Assembly (NCBI GenBank): GCA_012839605.1
Contig: DUNA01000067.1
Location: 1-57,341, forward strand
Source: Bacteroidales bacterium
GTDB taxonomy: Bacteria; Bacteroidota; Bacteroidia; Bacteroidales; UBA932
Reading direction: 5' to 3'
Length of the DNA stretch: 57,341 nucleotides
Shown: positions 7,184 to 14,880 of the stretch, in pieces
How positions within the stretch are numbered: the first letter of the stretch is position 1
How the letters are laid out: every line of letters begins with the position of its first letter
Position numbers and translations under genes: made by a program
The notes under the pieces: model-generated
The model's database searches: none
What the model was told of the DNA's origin: nothing
Seen by the model: the letters and a program-made list of their open reading frames with translations, nothing else

Positions 7184-8365
7184 TCATGAATAGAAAAGAA
7201 GCACTTCCACGGGATCGCCATCTTGTAGGGTATCTATCCCTACGGGAATTCTGGCCAAGCCGTGTGCAGTCGATAACGCCGCTTGGTGGGCAGATCCGTT
7301 ATAGGGAACGACGGAGCACGTCCCGTCGTGGTGCACTTGTATGGGAATGTGTGCCATCCGAACGCTTCTGCGTCTTTTGTAAGAACCTTTCAGCGGCAAT
7401 TGTGTAGTCAGCGGTTCCCACGCGGCGCCTTGCAGAGCAGCCAGGAAGGGATATACCAAAAGCATGCATTGCACGTAGGAAGAAACGGGGTTCCCGGGCA
7501 ATCCGAATACGTATTTTCCGGTAGTATGTGACACGGCAAAGGTAGTGGGTTTGCCGGGTTGGATGCGCACGCGGTCAAATAAAATTTCAAAGCCCAGTTC
7601 TTGCAGAACGGAAGGAACGCAATCGTAATCGCCTTCCGACACACCTCCTGTAAGGATGACTACTTGGTTTTCATCCATGGCTTTTTTTATGAAACGATGC
7701 GTTTCCTCCGGAGTGTCCGGGGCAATGCCGTAATAGGTGGGTATACCGCCCATACGGGCTACCATGGCCATTAGTTGTAGGGAATTGCTGTTGTATATTT
7801 TGCCTTTTGTGACGGGGTTGCCAGGTTCTATGAGTTCATCACCTGTAGAGAGGATGCCAATTGGTATTTTCCTGCTTACGGGTACTTCCGTAATACCGCA
7901 CGAAGCCAACAACGACAAATGGTGTGGTTGAAGTAGCGTACCGGATGGCAACAAGGTATCGCCCGCCCGTAGGTCTTCTCCTTGGATAATGATGTTGTTT
8001 GTAGCCGGAGGCGGTCCGAATACCAGACCGTCGCGTTCGGTGGCGTTTTCTACAATCATGACGGCATCGGCTCCTTCCGGTACCATAGCGCCCGTCATGA
8101 TTTTGCTGCACGTTCCCGGAGTTATGGCGTATTTGGGAACGTCTCCGGCTGCCAGCACTTCCAACACCTTCATTCCCTTTTCCGTATCTGTTTTGCGGCA
8201 AGCGTATCCGTCCATAGCCGAACGGAAAAAGGGCGGTATGTCAATACGGGTAGCCACATCTGCTCCTAGCACGCGGTTGTTCGCGTCTTCAACAAGTATG
8301 TGTTCCGTACCGGTACGTTTGGCATGGTCCAGTACGGTTTGTAAAGCTGTGTGAAAATCAATCAT
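7184..8365 (-). CDS. moeA: Molybdopterin molybdenumtransferase MoeA
   Basis: 393 residues from the ATG at 8365 (MIDFHTALQ). MoeA motifs: FFRSAMDGYAC, GDVP, the middle domain with LSTGDEL and TGGVSEGDYD, FGLPGNPVSS, and a beta-rich C-terminal domain from about 320. It inserts molybdate or tungstate into adenylated molybdopterin. It is the first gene of the moeA-moaA-moaC-MOSC/mogA operon. The start is fixed by the promoter box TATCTTTG only 4 nt upstream; the longer frame would begin above the promoter. Two moeA paralogs often divide molybdenum and tungsten insertion in tungsten users; only one is seen here. Confidence 0.95.
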   Translation of the reverse strand: MIDFHTALQTVLDHAKRTGTEHILVEDANNRVLGADVATRIDIPPFFRSAMDGYACRKTDTEKGMKVLEVLAAGDVPKYAITPGTCSKIMTGAMVPEGADAVMIVENATERDGLVFGPPPATNNIIIQGEDLRAGDTLLPSGTLLQPHHLSLLASCGITEVPVSRKIPIGILSTGDELIEPGNPVTKGKIYNSNSLQLMAMVARMGGIPTYYGIAPDTPEETHRFIKKAMDENQVVILTGGVSEGDYDCVPSVLQELGFEILFDRVRIQPGKPTTFAVSHTTGKYVFGLPGNPVSSYVQCMLLVYPFLAALQGAAWEPLTTQLPLKGSYKRRRSVRMAHIPIQVHHDGTCSVVPYNGSAHQAALSTAHGLARIPVGIDTLQDGDPVEVLLFYS

Positions 8366-8369
8366 ACAA

Positions 8370-8397
8370 CAAAGATACATGGTTTTTCTTATCTTTG
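8370..8397. promoter_or_regulatory. Divergent TAnnTTTG promoter pair for moeA and wtpB
   Basis: TATCTTTG occurs on the minus strand at 8370-8377 and on the plus strand at 8390-8397, back to back with 12 bp between. The plus box is 17 nt before the wtpB ATG. The minus box ends only 4 nt before the moeA ATG, which would give an almost leaderless mRNA. The shared spacer is a natural place for joint control of cofactor synthesis and metal uptake, though no repressor site could be recognised. Confidence 0.65.
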
Positions 8398-8414
8398 CTT
8401 TGAAATGTAAAGCC

Positions 8415-9206
8415 ATGCGGTTCAGCCAAAATTATTCTGCCTTACGCCTTGTTTTTTTATTCTTGTCCGGGCTCATGTTGCTCTTTATAGTAGCTCCGTT
8501 GCTGGGGTTGTTCTTTTCTACGTCGCTTCCCAATTTGTTCGAGACGGCAAAAGATACTCAGGTGAAAGGAAGTATAGCGCTGACGCTGGGTGTGTCTGCC
8601 CTTTTTACCGTGTTGGCTGCTTTTTTTGCCCTTCCGCTGGCCTACTTGATGGCCAGAAAAGAGTTCAGAGGGAAGGCGTTCCTCCAAGGCTTGATAGACT
8701 TGCCCATTGTGTTGCCGCATTCGGCAGCCGGTATTGCTGTTTTGGGCTTTATTGCCCGGGATTCAGCGTTGGGAAAATTGGCCGAGGCGCTGGGACTCAA
8801 CCTGGTGGGGAGTCCGTTTGCCATAGGGGTAGCCATGGCGTTTGTCAGTGTACCTTTCCTTATCAATGCAGCCCGAGACGGTTTTCAAGCCGTTCCTTTG
8901 CGGTTGGAGCAGGCGGCGCAGTCGTTGGGAGCCTCGCCTTTTAGGGTATTTCGGCAGATTTCGTTGCCCTTGGCCAAGCCTTCCGTCATAACGGGGTTGG
9001 TGCTGATGTTTGCCAGGGGGATGAGCGAATTTGGGGCTGTCGTAATCGTGGCGTACCATCCCATGACTACGCCGGTGCTCATTTTTGATCGGTTCAATTC
9101 CTACGGCTTGGAATATGCCAAACCGGTAGCCGTACTCTTTATCATCATCTGTATTTTGGTGTTTATGGTGTTGCGCTTGGTAGGACGTAAAAACAACAAG
9201 GTGTAA
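8415..9206 (+). CDS. wtpB: Tungstate/molybdate ABC transporter permease (WtpB/ModB type)
   Basis: 264 residues and about six membrane segments. The BPD_transp motif region is clear: EQAAQSLGASPFRVFRQISL followed by LAKPSVITG. The features PHSAAGIAVLG and GMSEFGAVVIVAYHPM are like the WtpB branch of the molybdate/tungstate/sulfate permeases. The start is the ATG at 8415, 17 nt after the promoter box. The ATP-binding gene follows after 1 bp and the binding protein is convergent next door, so the three parts of an importer are together. Which oxyanion it prefers cannot be decided from the permease; the binding protein looks closest to WtpA. Confidence 0.88.
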   Translation: MRFSQNYSALRLVFLFLSGLMLLFIVAPLLGLFFSTSLPNLFETAKDTQVKGSIALTLGVSALFTVLAAFFALPLAYLMARKEFRGKAFLQGLIDLPIVLPHSAAGIAVLGFIARDSALGKLAEALGLNLVGSPFAIGVAMAFVSVPFLINAARDGFQAVPLRLEQAAQSLGASPFRVFRQISLPLAKPSVITGLVLMFARGMSEFGAVVIVAYHPMTTPVLIFDRFNSYGLEYAKPVAVLFIIICILVFMVLRLVGRKNNKV

Positions 9207-9207
9207 T

Positions 9208-9846
9208 ATGCTCAAGTGTTGCGAATTAGAATACAAAGTGGGGTCTTTTCATTTGAAAGATTTTTCCCTGGAATTGCAAAAAGGAGATTACTGCGCTTTG
9301 TTTGGACCTTCGGGATCGGGCAAAACGGTGCTGTTGGAATTGATTGCCGGGTTGAGGCCGTTAAAGAAAGGCAGCATCTTTATTGATGGGATGGATTGTA
9401 CACATATGCCCCCGCAACGCAGACCGGCAGGTATTTTGTTTCAGGATTATGCCCTTTTTCCGCATATGAATGTTTTTGACAACATAGCTTGGCCTTTGGT
9501 CATCAGAGGCTTGAAGAAGTTGGAGATAAAACAAACGGTCACACAAATGGCCGAGGACTTGGACATCGTGCGTCACCTGTCGCGTATGCCGGAATTGCTT
9601 TCGGGAGGGGAGAAGCAACGTGTGGCTCTGGCTCGAACGTTGGTGATTCATCCCAAAGTGTTGTTGTTGGACGAGCCTTTGTCTGCCTTGGATGCTCCGC
9701 TAAGAGATCAATCCATTCAACTGTTGAAAAACGTGTCGCAAACGGGTATTACCATCTTGCACGTAACGCACGACCAAGCCGAGGTAGATGCTTTGGCAAA
9801 CCGGTCATTTGCTTTTGAACCCGATCACGGCATCATTGTCCCATAG
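9208..9846 (+). CDS. wtpC: Tungstate/molybdate ABC transporter ATP-binding protein
   Basis: 212 residues: only the nucleotide-binding domain. Walker A GPSGSGKT (about 34-41), Q-loop FQDYALFPHM, signature LSGGEKQR, Walker B VLLLDEPLSALD and H-loop HVTHDQ are intact. Most ModC and WtpC proteins are about 340-360 residues because of a C-terminal Mop/TOBE domain that binds oxyanion and inhibits transport. This one ends shortly after the H-loop region and lacks it. Its last 14 bp overlap, tail to tail, the end of wtpA on the other strand, with no room for a separate terminator. Confidence 0.88.
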   Translation: MLKCCELEYKVGSFHLKDFSLELQKGDYCALFGPSGSGKTVLLELIAGLRPLKKGSIFIDGMDCTHMPPQRRPAGILFQDYALFPHMNVFDNIAWPLVIRGLKKLEIKQTVTQMAEDLDIVRHLSRMPELLSGGEKQRVALARTLVIHPKVLLLDEPLSALDAPLRDQSIQLLKNVSQTGITILHVTHDQAEVDALANRSFAFEPDHGIIVP

Positions 9847-10732
9847 CACGGAGGATCTTTTGTCCGCCGTCGGGGTCTTTCAGAAAACGAGCGAATTTTT
9901 CAGCCAGTTCCGGGTTTTCCGCGTTGTGCGGAATAGTGAAACTATACGTGATGGGGGTTCCCGTTACTACGACGGAATCGCCCGGACTGTTTCCTCTGAT
10001 TTTCAGCTGGGCTTTGGCGTAATGTTCTGCCAGTGTGTTGTCTCCCAGGTTGATTTCTGTCGGCAATTCTACGTAGCGCAGCCTGTGCTGTAGCGCCACA
10101 GATTTGTAGATGAACATGTAATCAATGGCCTGACTGCCTAACAATGCCAACAAATCTACTTCTTTGGGTCGTATGAAGCGCCGGTCTTTTTCCGTGAAAT
10201 CGCTTACTTGGAAAGGAGCTTTCCCTTTTGAACCTGTATAATACTCCTGTGCCAATTGCAAAGCAAATACAGTACGGTATCCGCACGGATCTGCATGTGG
10301 GTCTGAGCGGCCGTAAAAAACGTCGGGAGACAGCAGTATCTCATACCAATTGTCCGTGGTGATTTCGTTTGCCTTTCGGGATTTGTCCGTATAGGCTATG
10401 ATGATGCTGTTGACTGCAAACGGCTCATTGATAGTAGCGTGGTCGGGGATGAGCAATTGGTCTATTACCTGGTAATCGGCTGAAGCCAGAATGTCACAGG
10501 AACGTCCCAATTCTGTGATTTTACGTGCACAATCCACGCTTCCGGCTGCTTCCATTTTAAATTCCGTACCGGGATACATAATGGTAAAACTGTCTGCCAA
10601 CGCTTTAAAGGGCATGGCCAGGCTCCCGGCATGGAAAATGACCAGTTTGTTGTCTGCTTTCTGCCGGCATCCGGTAAAGAGTACAGGAAGCAAAACAGAC
10701 AGGTATATCAAATATTTACTTGTCTTTTTCAT
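9833..10732 (-). CDS. wtpA: Tungstate/molybdate-binding lipoprotein (WtpA/ModA type)
   Basis: 299 residues. The signal ends in a lipobox-like LFTGC (C22), so it should be membrane-anchored outside the inner membrane. The start of the mature protein, VIFHAGSLAMPF, and AAGSVDCARKITELG followed by CDILASADY are the hallmarks of the WtpA branch of oxyanion-binding proteins. It captures tungstate or molybdate for WtpBC. Its start overlaps the stop of the upstream SUOX-like gene (ATGA), so it is the last gene of a thiF-thiS-SUOX-wtpA operon facing wtpBC. Placing the binding protein on the opposite strand from its permease is unusual. Confidence 0.9.
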   Translation of the reverse strand: MKKTSKYLIYLSVLLPVLFTGCRQKADNKLVIFHAGSLAMPFKALADSFTIMYPGTEFKMEAAGSVDCARKITELGRSCDILASADYQVIDQLLIPDHATINEPFAVNSIIIAYTDKSRKANEITTDNWYEILLSPDVFYGRSDPHADPCGYRTVFALQLAQEYYTGSKGKAPFQVSDFTEKDRRFIRPKEVDLLALLGSQAIDYMFIYKSVALQHRLRYVELPTEINLGDNTLAEHYAKAQLKIRGNSPGDSVVVTGTPITYSFTIPHNAENPELAEKFARFLKDPDGGQKILRAMGQ

Positions 10733-11811
10733 GGTTCTGTTTGAATAAGTCTTATTTCACTCAACCCTTTGATGCTTCTGTCAGCAAAAGCATCGCAGGC
10801 CGTATAGATGGAAAAGGAAACTCCGTCTTGCCGTAACAGGATTTCCTTGTGGTCGTTGCGGTTGACTATTTCCGAAACGGAGAAAGCGGCTCGGAAACCG
10901 TCTACGCCGGCAATACTCAACATACCTGTTTGAACGGTGTGGTAATCGTTGCTTGGGAACCAGGGAGCTATGACGCGACTGAGCATTTGTCCTGAAAACT
11001 CCCTAATCCCTTTATATCCGGTGCTGTTTCCATAAAAGAGTACGGGGTACGTAACAACGGGAAGATCTTTGGGAAGTTCCGTCAGCACGGCAGCTGTATC
11101 TTTGAAAGAAGTTTGAACAGCCAATCTGCCCGGATCGTTTTCCAGAACTTCCGGAGCCCTGTTTACAACGTAATTGCCTCTTAAAGAATGTACGGAAATG
11201 TGAGTGGGCGAAGGAATGTTTCTAACAGAAATCTGATCCGTGGTGGAAATCAATTTCATTTCTGTGGGTAAATCCCACAATTCTCCCGTCTTTCCCGGTA
11301 TAACGCGCGTTACTCTTTTGGCTATGACAATGCCGTACATATTGGCCGAATAGAAGATTTCTCCCCAGGAAAAAACAGCTTTATCGCCGGCTTGATTGCG
11401 TATTTCTATATACAAATCTATAGGCGGCCACAGGTCTTCTTTACTGGCTTTGTCTACTTTCAGGCCGCTTAAAATATCACAAAGAGCATAGCCTTCGTAC
11501 CTATACGCACCCAAGAAAGCAATGGAATCACCTTCTTTGCAGTACGTAGCTTCTTTGACAGTCACGGTACGTAAAGGAAATTTTGACAATTTGACTTCTG
11601 TAGGCTGCTCTACTTCCCCGTCAATCCACAATTTTTTTGGACCCGACAAGGTTGTATACGCTTCTCTGTTAAAATAATTGTTGGATCCGGAATTCCAGAT
11701 GAGTGTTGAACCACTGACGGCATCCAATCCCACAGAAATGCAGGAAGAGGCCGGAAGGGCCAGCAGGGGCAGGATAAACAGCCAAAATCGTTTCATAAGT
11801 ATTTGTTTCAT
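10729..11811 (-). CDS. Uncharacterised lipoprotein with two SUOX-fold-like (molybdopterin-binding-like) halves
   Basis: 360 residues and a lipoprotein-type signal (ASSC, C24); a second Met at residue 6 is an equally good start. Residues about 55-205 follow the pattern of the oxidoreductase molybdopterin-binding (sulfite-oxidase) fold: a short LWIDGEVEQP strand, TVTVKEATYC, a YRYEGYALCDIL helix, IEIRNQAGDKAVFSWGEIF, then VIPGKTGELWDLP and an ISVRNI strand. Residues about 240-355 repeat it: YKGIREFSGQML, AGVDGFRAAFSVSEI, DRSIKGLSEIRL. The usual active-site context (CVGNR-like cysteine) is not clearly kept. It overlaps wtpA by ATGA and lies between the ThiF/ThiS pair and the tungstate-binding protein, so a periplasmic role in metal or pterin handling is suggested. 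The fold assignment is by eye and the function is unknown. Confidence 0.6.
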   Translation of the reverse strand: MKQILMKRFWLFILPLLALPASSCISVGLDAVSGSTLIWNSGSNNYFNREAYTTLSGPKKLWIDGEVEQPTEVKLSKFPLRTVTVKEATYCKEGDSIAFLGAYRYEGYALCDILSGLKVDKASKEDLWPPIDLYIEIRNQAGDKAVFSWGEIFYSANMYGIVIAKRVTRVIPGKTGELWDLPTEMKLISTTDQISVRNIPSPTHISVHSLRGNYVVNRAPEVLENDPGRLAVQTSFKDTAAVLTELPKDLPVVTYPVLFYGNSTGYKGIREFSGQMLSRVIAPWFPSNDYHTVQTGMLSIAGVDGFRAAFSVSEIVNRNDHKEILLRQDGVSFSIYTACDAFADRSIKGLSEIRLIQTEP

Positions 11812-11828
11812 AATGTATATCTATGCAT

Positions 11829-12032
11829 TCACCCTCCGCTAATCAAATGGATAACATCCAGTGTGTCACCTTCTTTGACAAGAGTAGAGTCGTAAAGTTC
11901 TTTTGCAATCAAAGCCCCGTTGAGTTTGATAACCAACATTTTAAACCGGAAAGATTTTATATGCAAAATGTCCGTGATGGTTAAGGGGCCTGTATCAAAT
12001 GTTTCTTTTCTATTGTTTAACGTTATGGTCAT
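11829..12032 (-). CDS. ThiS/MoaD-like sulfur-carrier protein
   Basis: 67 residues of beta-grasp type ending in the required C-terminal GG (IHLISGG). The pattern MTITLNN, LVIKLNGALIAKE and VKEGDTLDVIHLISGG is ThiS-like. Such proteins are adenylated at the terminal Gly by a ThiF/MoeB enzyme and then thiocarboxylated to give sulfur for thiazole or for molybdopterin. The start lies 23 bp inside the end of thiF. No thiamine genes are nearby, while moaA/moaC and an AOR-family gene are, so it may serve the pterin cofactor as a MoaD stand-in; that is inference. Confidence 0.8.
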   Translation of the reverse strand: MTITLNNRKETFDTGPLTITDILHIKSFRFKMLVIKLNGALIAKELYDSTLVKEGDTLDVIHLISGG

Positions 12033-12627
12033 GTGTTTGGGGTATATCTTTCAATAAAATTTCCAAAACAAGGTCTGCTTGCATCATGGCTACTTGCATC
12101 ACACGCGGAGCCAGCAAAGGTATTTCTTTTTTCTCCGGTTCCACCTGATGTCCGCATACATACATGTTGCTTGTTCGTTGCACACGCATCTGCTCCGGAT
12201 GTCCCCATCCGGAAATGCCGGAGGCCATAATTATGGGGATACGGGGCAAATGCTTGTCCATCCATACGGCAAACCACTCTTTTTCCTCAGCGTTGTCAAA
12301 AGCCTCTACCACTACGTGGCAAGAAGAGAAAAAAGAACGGGCGTTGTCGGGTGTGATTTTTTCATGAAAAACCCGGACAAAAGCTGTTGGATTTATGCGT
12401 AGCAAGTTGTTTTTCAGAGCATACACTTTGGGTTGTCCCGTTTGATCCGGAAAATAGAACTGACGGTCCAAGTTGCTGTCTTCGACTACATCAAAATCGG
12501 CAACGACCAGCCGGCCTATTCCGGCCCTAACCAAGGCTGCAGCGGCGTTCGAGCCTAAGCCACCGGCTCCGGCAATGCCAACGCACTTGGAAGCCAATAC
12601 GGTTTTTATGTTTTGGAATCCCGTCAA
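12010..12627 (-). CDS. ThiF/MoeB-family adenylyltransferase
   Basis: About 205 residues. Nucleotide-binding GIAGAGGLGSN near the start, then ADFDVVEDSNLDRQFYF with the conserved SNLxRQ, and EAFDNAEEK with the catalytic-type Asp. A CxxC zinc pair is not seen, as in short ThiF proteins. It activates the C-terminal glycine of the sulfur carrier that overlaps its 3' end. A TTG is proposed as start at 12627: the only other option upstream (TTG at 12657) overlaps the promoter box TATATTTG (12647-12654), and no ATG fits. Divergent from the AOR gene with 46 bp between. Confidence 0.8.
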   Translation of the reverse strand: MTGFQNIKTVLASKCVGIAGAGGLGSNAAAALVRAGIGRLVVADFDVVEDSNLDRQFYFPDQTGQPKVYALKNNLLRINPTAFVRVFHEKITPDNARSFFSSCHVVVEAFDNAEEKEWFAVWMDKHLPRIPIIMASGISGWGHPEQMRVQRTSNMYVCGHQVEPEKKEIPLLAPRVMQVAMMQADLVLEILLKDIPQTHDHNVKQ

Positions 12628-12646
12628 TTTCCTTAAATTTGTGGGG

Positions 12647-12654
12647 CAAATATA
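12647..12654 (-). promoter_or_regulatory. TAnnTTTG -7 box for the thiF-thiS-SUOX-wtpA operon
   Basis: The minus strand reads TATATTTG, 19 nt before the proposed TTG start of thiF. It rules out the longer thiF frame. A matching plus-strand box for the AOR gene was not found in the same 46-bp gap. Confidence 0.6.
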
Positions 12655-12673
12655 CAATTTAAAGACCTTATCT

Positions 12674-14824
12674 ATGAATGATATAATTAAGAATAGAGAA
12701 GTACTGGCTAAAATACCTTACAACTGGAAACCGCTGGATAGAGGTTATGCAGACCAAAGTCTTTATGTAGACTTGAGTTCGTATGGCGCAGAAGTACGTC
12801 CTGTCCCTCAGCAGGTAAAAGAAAAATTTGTAGGAGGTAAAGGCTACGGGTTGCGCATGTTGTGGGATGCCGTTACTCCACAGACAAAATGGGATGATCC
12901 GGAAAACGAAATCGTTATTTCAGGAGGTCCCGTCTGCGGCATTACACAATACGCAGGATCCGGTAAGAGCATTTGTGTGGGATTGTCTCCGCTTACGGAA
13001 GGCGTGGTAGACTCCAACGTAGGAGGGCACTTTGGTCCTCATTTGAAGTTTGCCGGGTTTGATGCTATTGAAATTCAGGGAATTGCACCCCGCGAGGTCG
13101 TCGTTTACATAAACGGTGTGGACCATGAAATAGAATTCTTTGTACCGCCGGCAGAATTGCATATAGATTCCCATTTGTTGGCAGAAGAGCTGCATGAAAT
13201 GTTTGCAGACAACGAGCGCGACAAATTGAATATTTCCGTTGTGTCGAGTGGCAAGGCGGCAGATCATTCCTTGATTGGTATGCTCAACTTTTCTTTTTAT
13301 GATGTAAAACGTCAAAAAATACGACTCAAGCAAGCCGGACGAGGCGGATTGGGTACGTTGCTGCGTCATAAGAACGTACGTGCCGTTGTGGCCAAGATTC
13401 CTAAAGTCAGCGGGAACTTAAACAACCCGGTAGACTTGCCGGCCATCATTGAACGAGGCAAACGTTTTACCAGAGAAATGGTAGAACTGGACGACGAACA
13501 ATGCCAAATGAGGAAAGTGGGAACGGCTCATTTGATGGGAGTTATGGAAAAATACGATTTGTTGCCCGTCATGAATTTCAAATACGGAGACCACAAGGAT
13601 TGCCATAAAATAGATTTGGAGGTCTGGAAACAACACTTTACGCAAGGCGTTCCCGATGGGTGCTGGTTGGGTTGTTCTATGATGTGTGCCAAAGGGGTGG
13701 ATGATTTTGAATTGCGTACGGGACCGTATAAAGGTTCAAAAGTGCTTGTGGATGGTCCCGAATACGAAACGGCAGCAGCCGTCGGATCCAACATTGCCGT
13801 CTTTGATCCGCTCTATGTCATTGAACAGAATTTCTATTGCGACACGTACGGGATTTGTACCATCTCTTGGGGAAATATCGTGGCGTTTATTATGGAATGC
13901 TGGGAAGAAGGCATCCTTGATATAGAAAAAACAGGCGGACTGGACTTTACCTGGGGAAATGCAGAAGATGCTTTGGAATGCATGCACCAGTTGGCTCGCG
14001 GAGAAGGGTTTGGTATGGTAGCCGGTTTGGGAGTGCGAAAGATGAAAGAGCTGTTCATTGAAAAAGGGTGGGGAGATCCCGATTTCCTGAACGACATAGC
14101 TATGGAAAACAAGGGAATGGAGTATTCCATGTACATCTCTAAAGAATCTTTGGCCCAGCAAGGTGGCTACGCCATGACAAACAAAGGACCGCAGCACGAC
14201 GAGGCATGGCTTATATTTATGGATATGGTCAACAACCAAATTCCCACATTTGAGGACAAAGCAGAAGCATTGCATTATTTTCCCATGTTTAGAACGTGGT
14301 TTGGCTTGGCCGGTTTTTGCAAATTGTGCTGGAACGACGTAGAACCGGCAGACAACGCGGAACAAGACGAACCCCACAAGGTGCCGGAGCACGTAGACAA
14401 TTATGTGACGGTATTTAAGGGTGTCACGGGATGGGAATTTGATAAGGAAGAAATGATCAAACAGTCTGAGAGAGTCTACAACTTCCAGAGGGTCTTTAAC
14501 ATACGTATGGGATACGGCTTGCGTGCACACGATGCACAACCGTACCGCGCCTGCGGACCGGTAACAGAAGAAGAGTACTTATCCAGAGAAGAAAGATACG
14601 ACACACAATTGAAAGAAGAGGCCGGTATAGATCCTACCATACTTTCTTTGGATGAAAGACGCAATGCATTGCGTCGCTATAGAGAAGACCAATATGAAAA
14701 ACTGTTGGATGCCGTTTACAAACGTCGCGGTTGGAACAACAACGGCGTCCCCAGAATGGAGTTTCTGAAAGATATTGGTATGGATCTGCCTGAGTTGATG
14801 GAGGTTATAGCTCCGTTGCAATAG
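12674..14824 (+). CDS. Aldehyde:ferredoxin oxidoreductase family protein (tungsten pterin enzyme)
   Basis: 716 residues from the ATG at 12674; the open frame upstream is antisense to thiF. AOR-family signs: FVGGKGYGLRMLWD near 52-65, VISGGPVCGI, GLSPLTEGVVDSNVGGHFGP, KFAGFDAIEIQG, GRGGLGTLLRHKNVRAVVAK (222-241), PEYETAAAVGSN (362-373) and a GLAGFCK motif near 544-550. These enzymes bind a bis-pterin tungsten and one [4Fe-4S] cluster and oxidise aldehydes with ferredoxin. The first cluster cysteines read C330-x3-C334-x3-C338, where the family usually has C-x2-C-x3-C; the fourth is probably C549. It is about 100 residues longer than the 605-residue archaeal AOR, so the substrate may differ. Surrounding tungstate-uptake and cofactor genes support a tungsten enzyme. 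Confidence 0.85.
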   Translation: MNDIIKNREVLAKIPYNWKPLDRGYADQSLYVDLSSYGAEVRPVPQQVKEKFVGGKGYGLRMLWDAVTPQTKWDDPENEIVISGGPVCGITQYAGSGKSICVGLSPLTEGVVDSNVGGHFGPHLKFAGFDAIEIQGIAPREVVVYINGVDHEIEFFVPPAELHIDSHLLAEELHEMFADNERDKLNISVVSSGKAADHSLIGMLNFSFYDVKRQKIRLKQAGRGGLGTLLRHKNVRAVVAKIPKVSGNLNNPVDLPAIIERGKRFTREMVELDDEQCQMRKVGTAHLMGVMEKYDLLPVMNFKYGDHKDCHKIDLEVWKQHFTQGVPDGCWLGCSMMCAKGVDDFELRTGPYKGSKVLVDGPEYETAAAVGSNIAVFDPLYVIEQNFYCDTYGICTISWGNIVAFIMECWEEGILDIEKTGGLDFTWGNAEDALECMHQLARGEGFGMVAGLGVRKMKELFIEKGWGDPDFLNDIAMENKGMEYSMYISKESLAQQGGYAMTNKGPQHDEAWLIFMDMVNNQIPTFEDKAEALHYFPMFRTWFGLAGFCKLCWNDVEPADNAEQDEPHKVPEHVDNYVTVFKGVTGWEFDKEEMIKQSERVYNFQRVFNIRMGYGLRAHDAQPYRACGPVTEEEYLSREERYDTQLKEEAGIDPTILSLDERRNALRRYREDQYEKLLDAVYKRRGWNNNGVPRMEFLKDIGMDLPELMEVIAPLQ

Positions 14825-14842
14825 GCAGGTTGAAAGAGAAAG

Positions 14843-14880
14843 GTGTTGACATCACTGAATGATGTCAACACTTCTTTTTA
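14843..14880. terminator. 12-bp-stem terminator shared by AOR and htpG
   Basis: Perfect inverted repeat GTGTTGACATCA (14843-14854), loop CTGAA, TGATGTCAACAC (14860-14871), then TTCTTTTTA. It ends AOR transcription from the left. The stop codon and last codons of htpG (from 14852) lie inside the stem, so one hairpin serves both converging genes. Confidence 0.85.

Noticed and set aside
12628-12657. Longer thiF starting at a TTG at 12657
   Set aside because: That start overlaps the TATATTTG promoter box, so it would lie at or above the transcription start.
12473-12673. N-terminal extension of the AOR frame
   Set aside because: It is antisense to thiF and reads as low-complexity Ser/Thr/Pro; the ATG at 12674 starts a normal AOR N-terminus.
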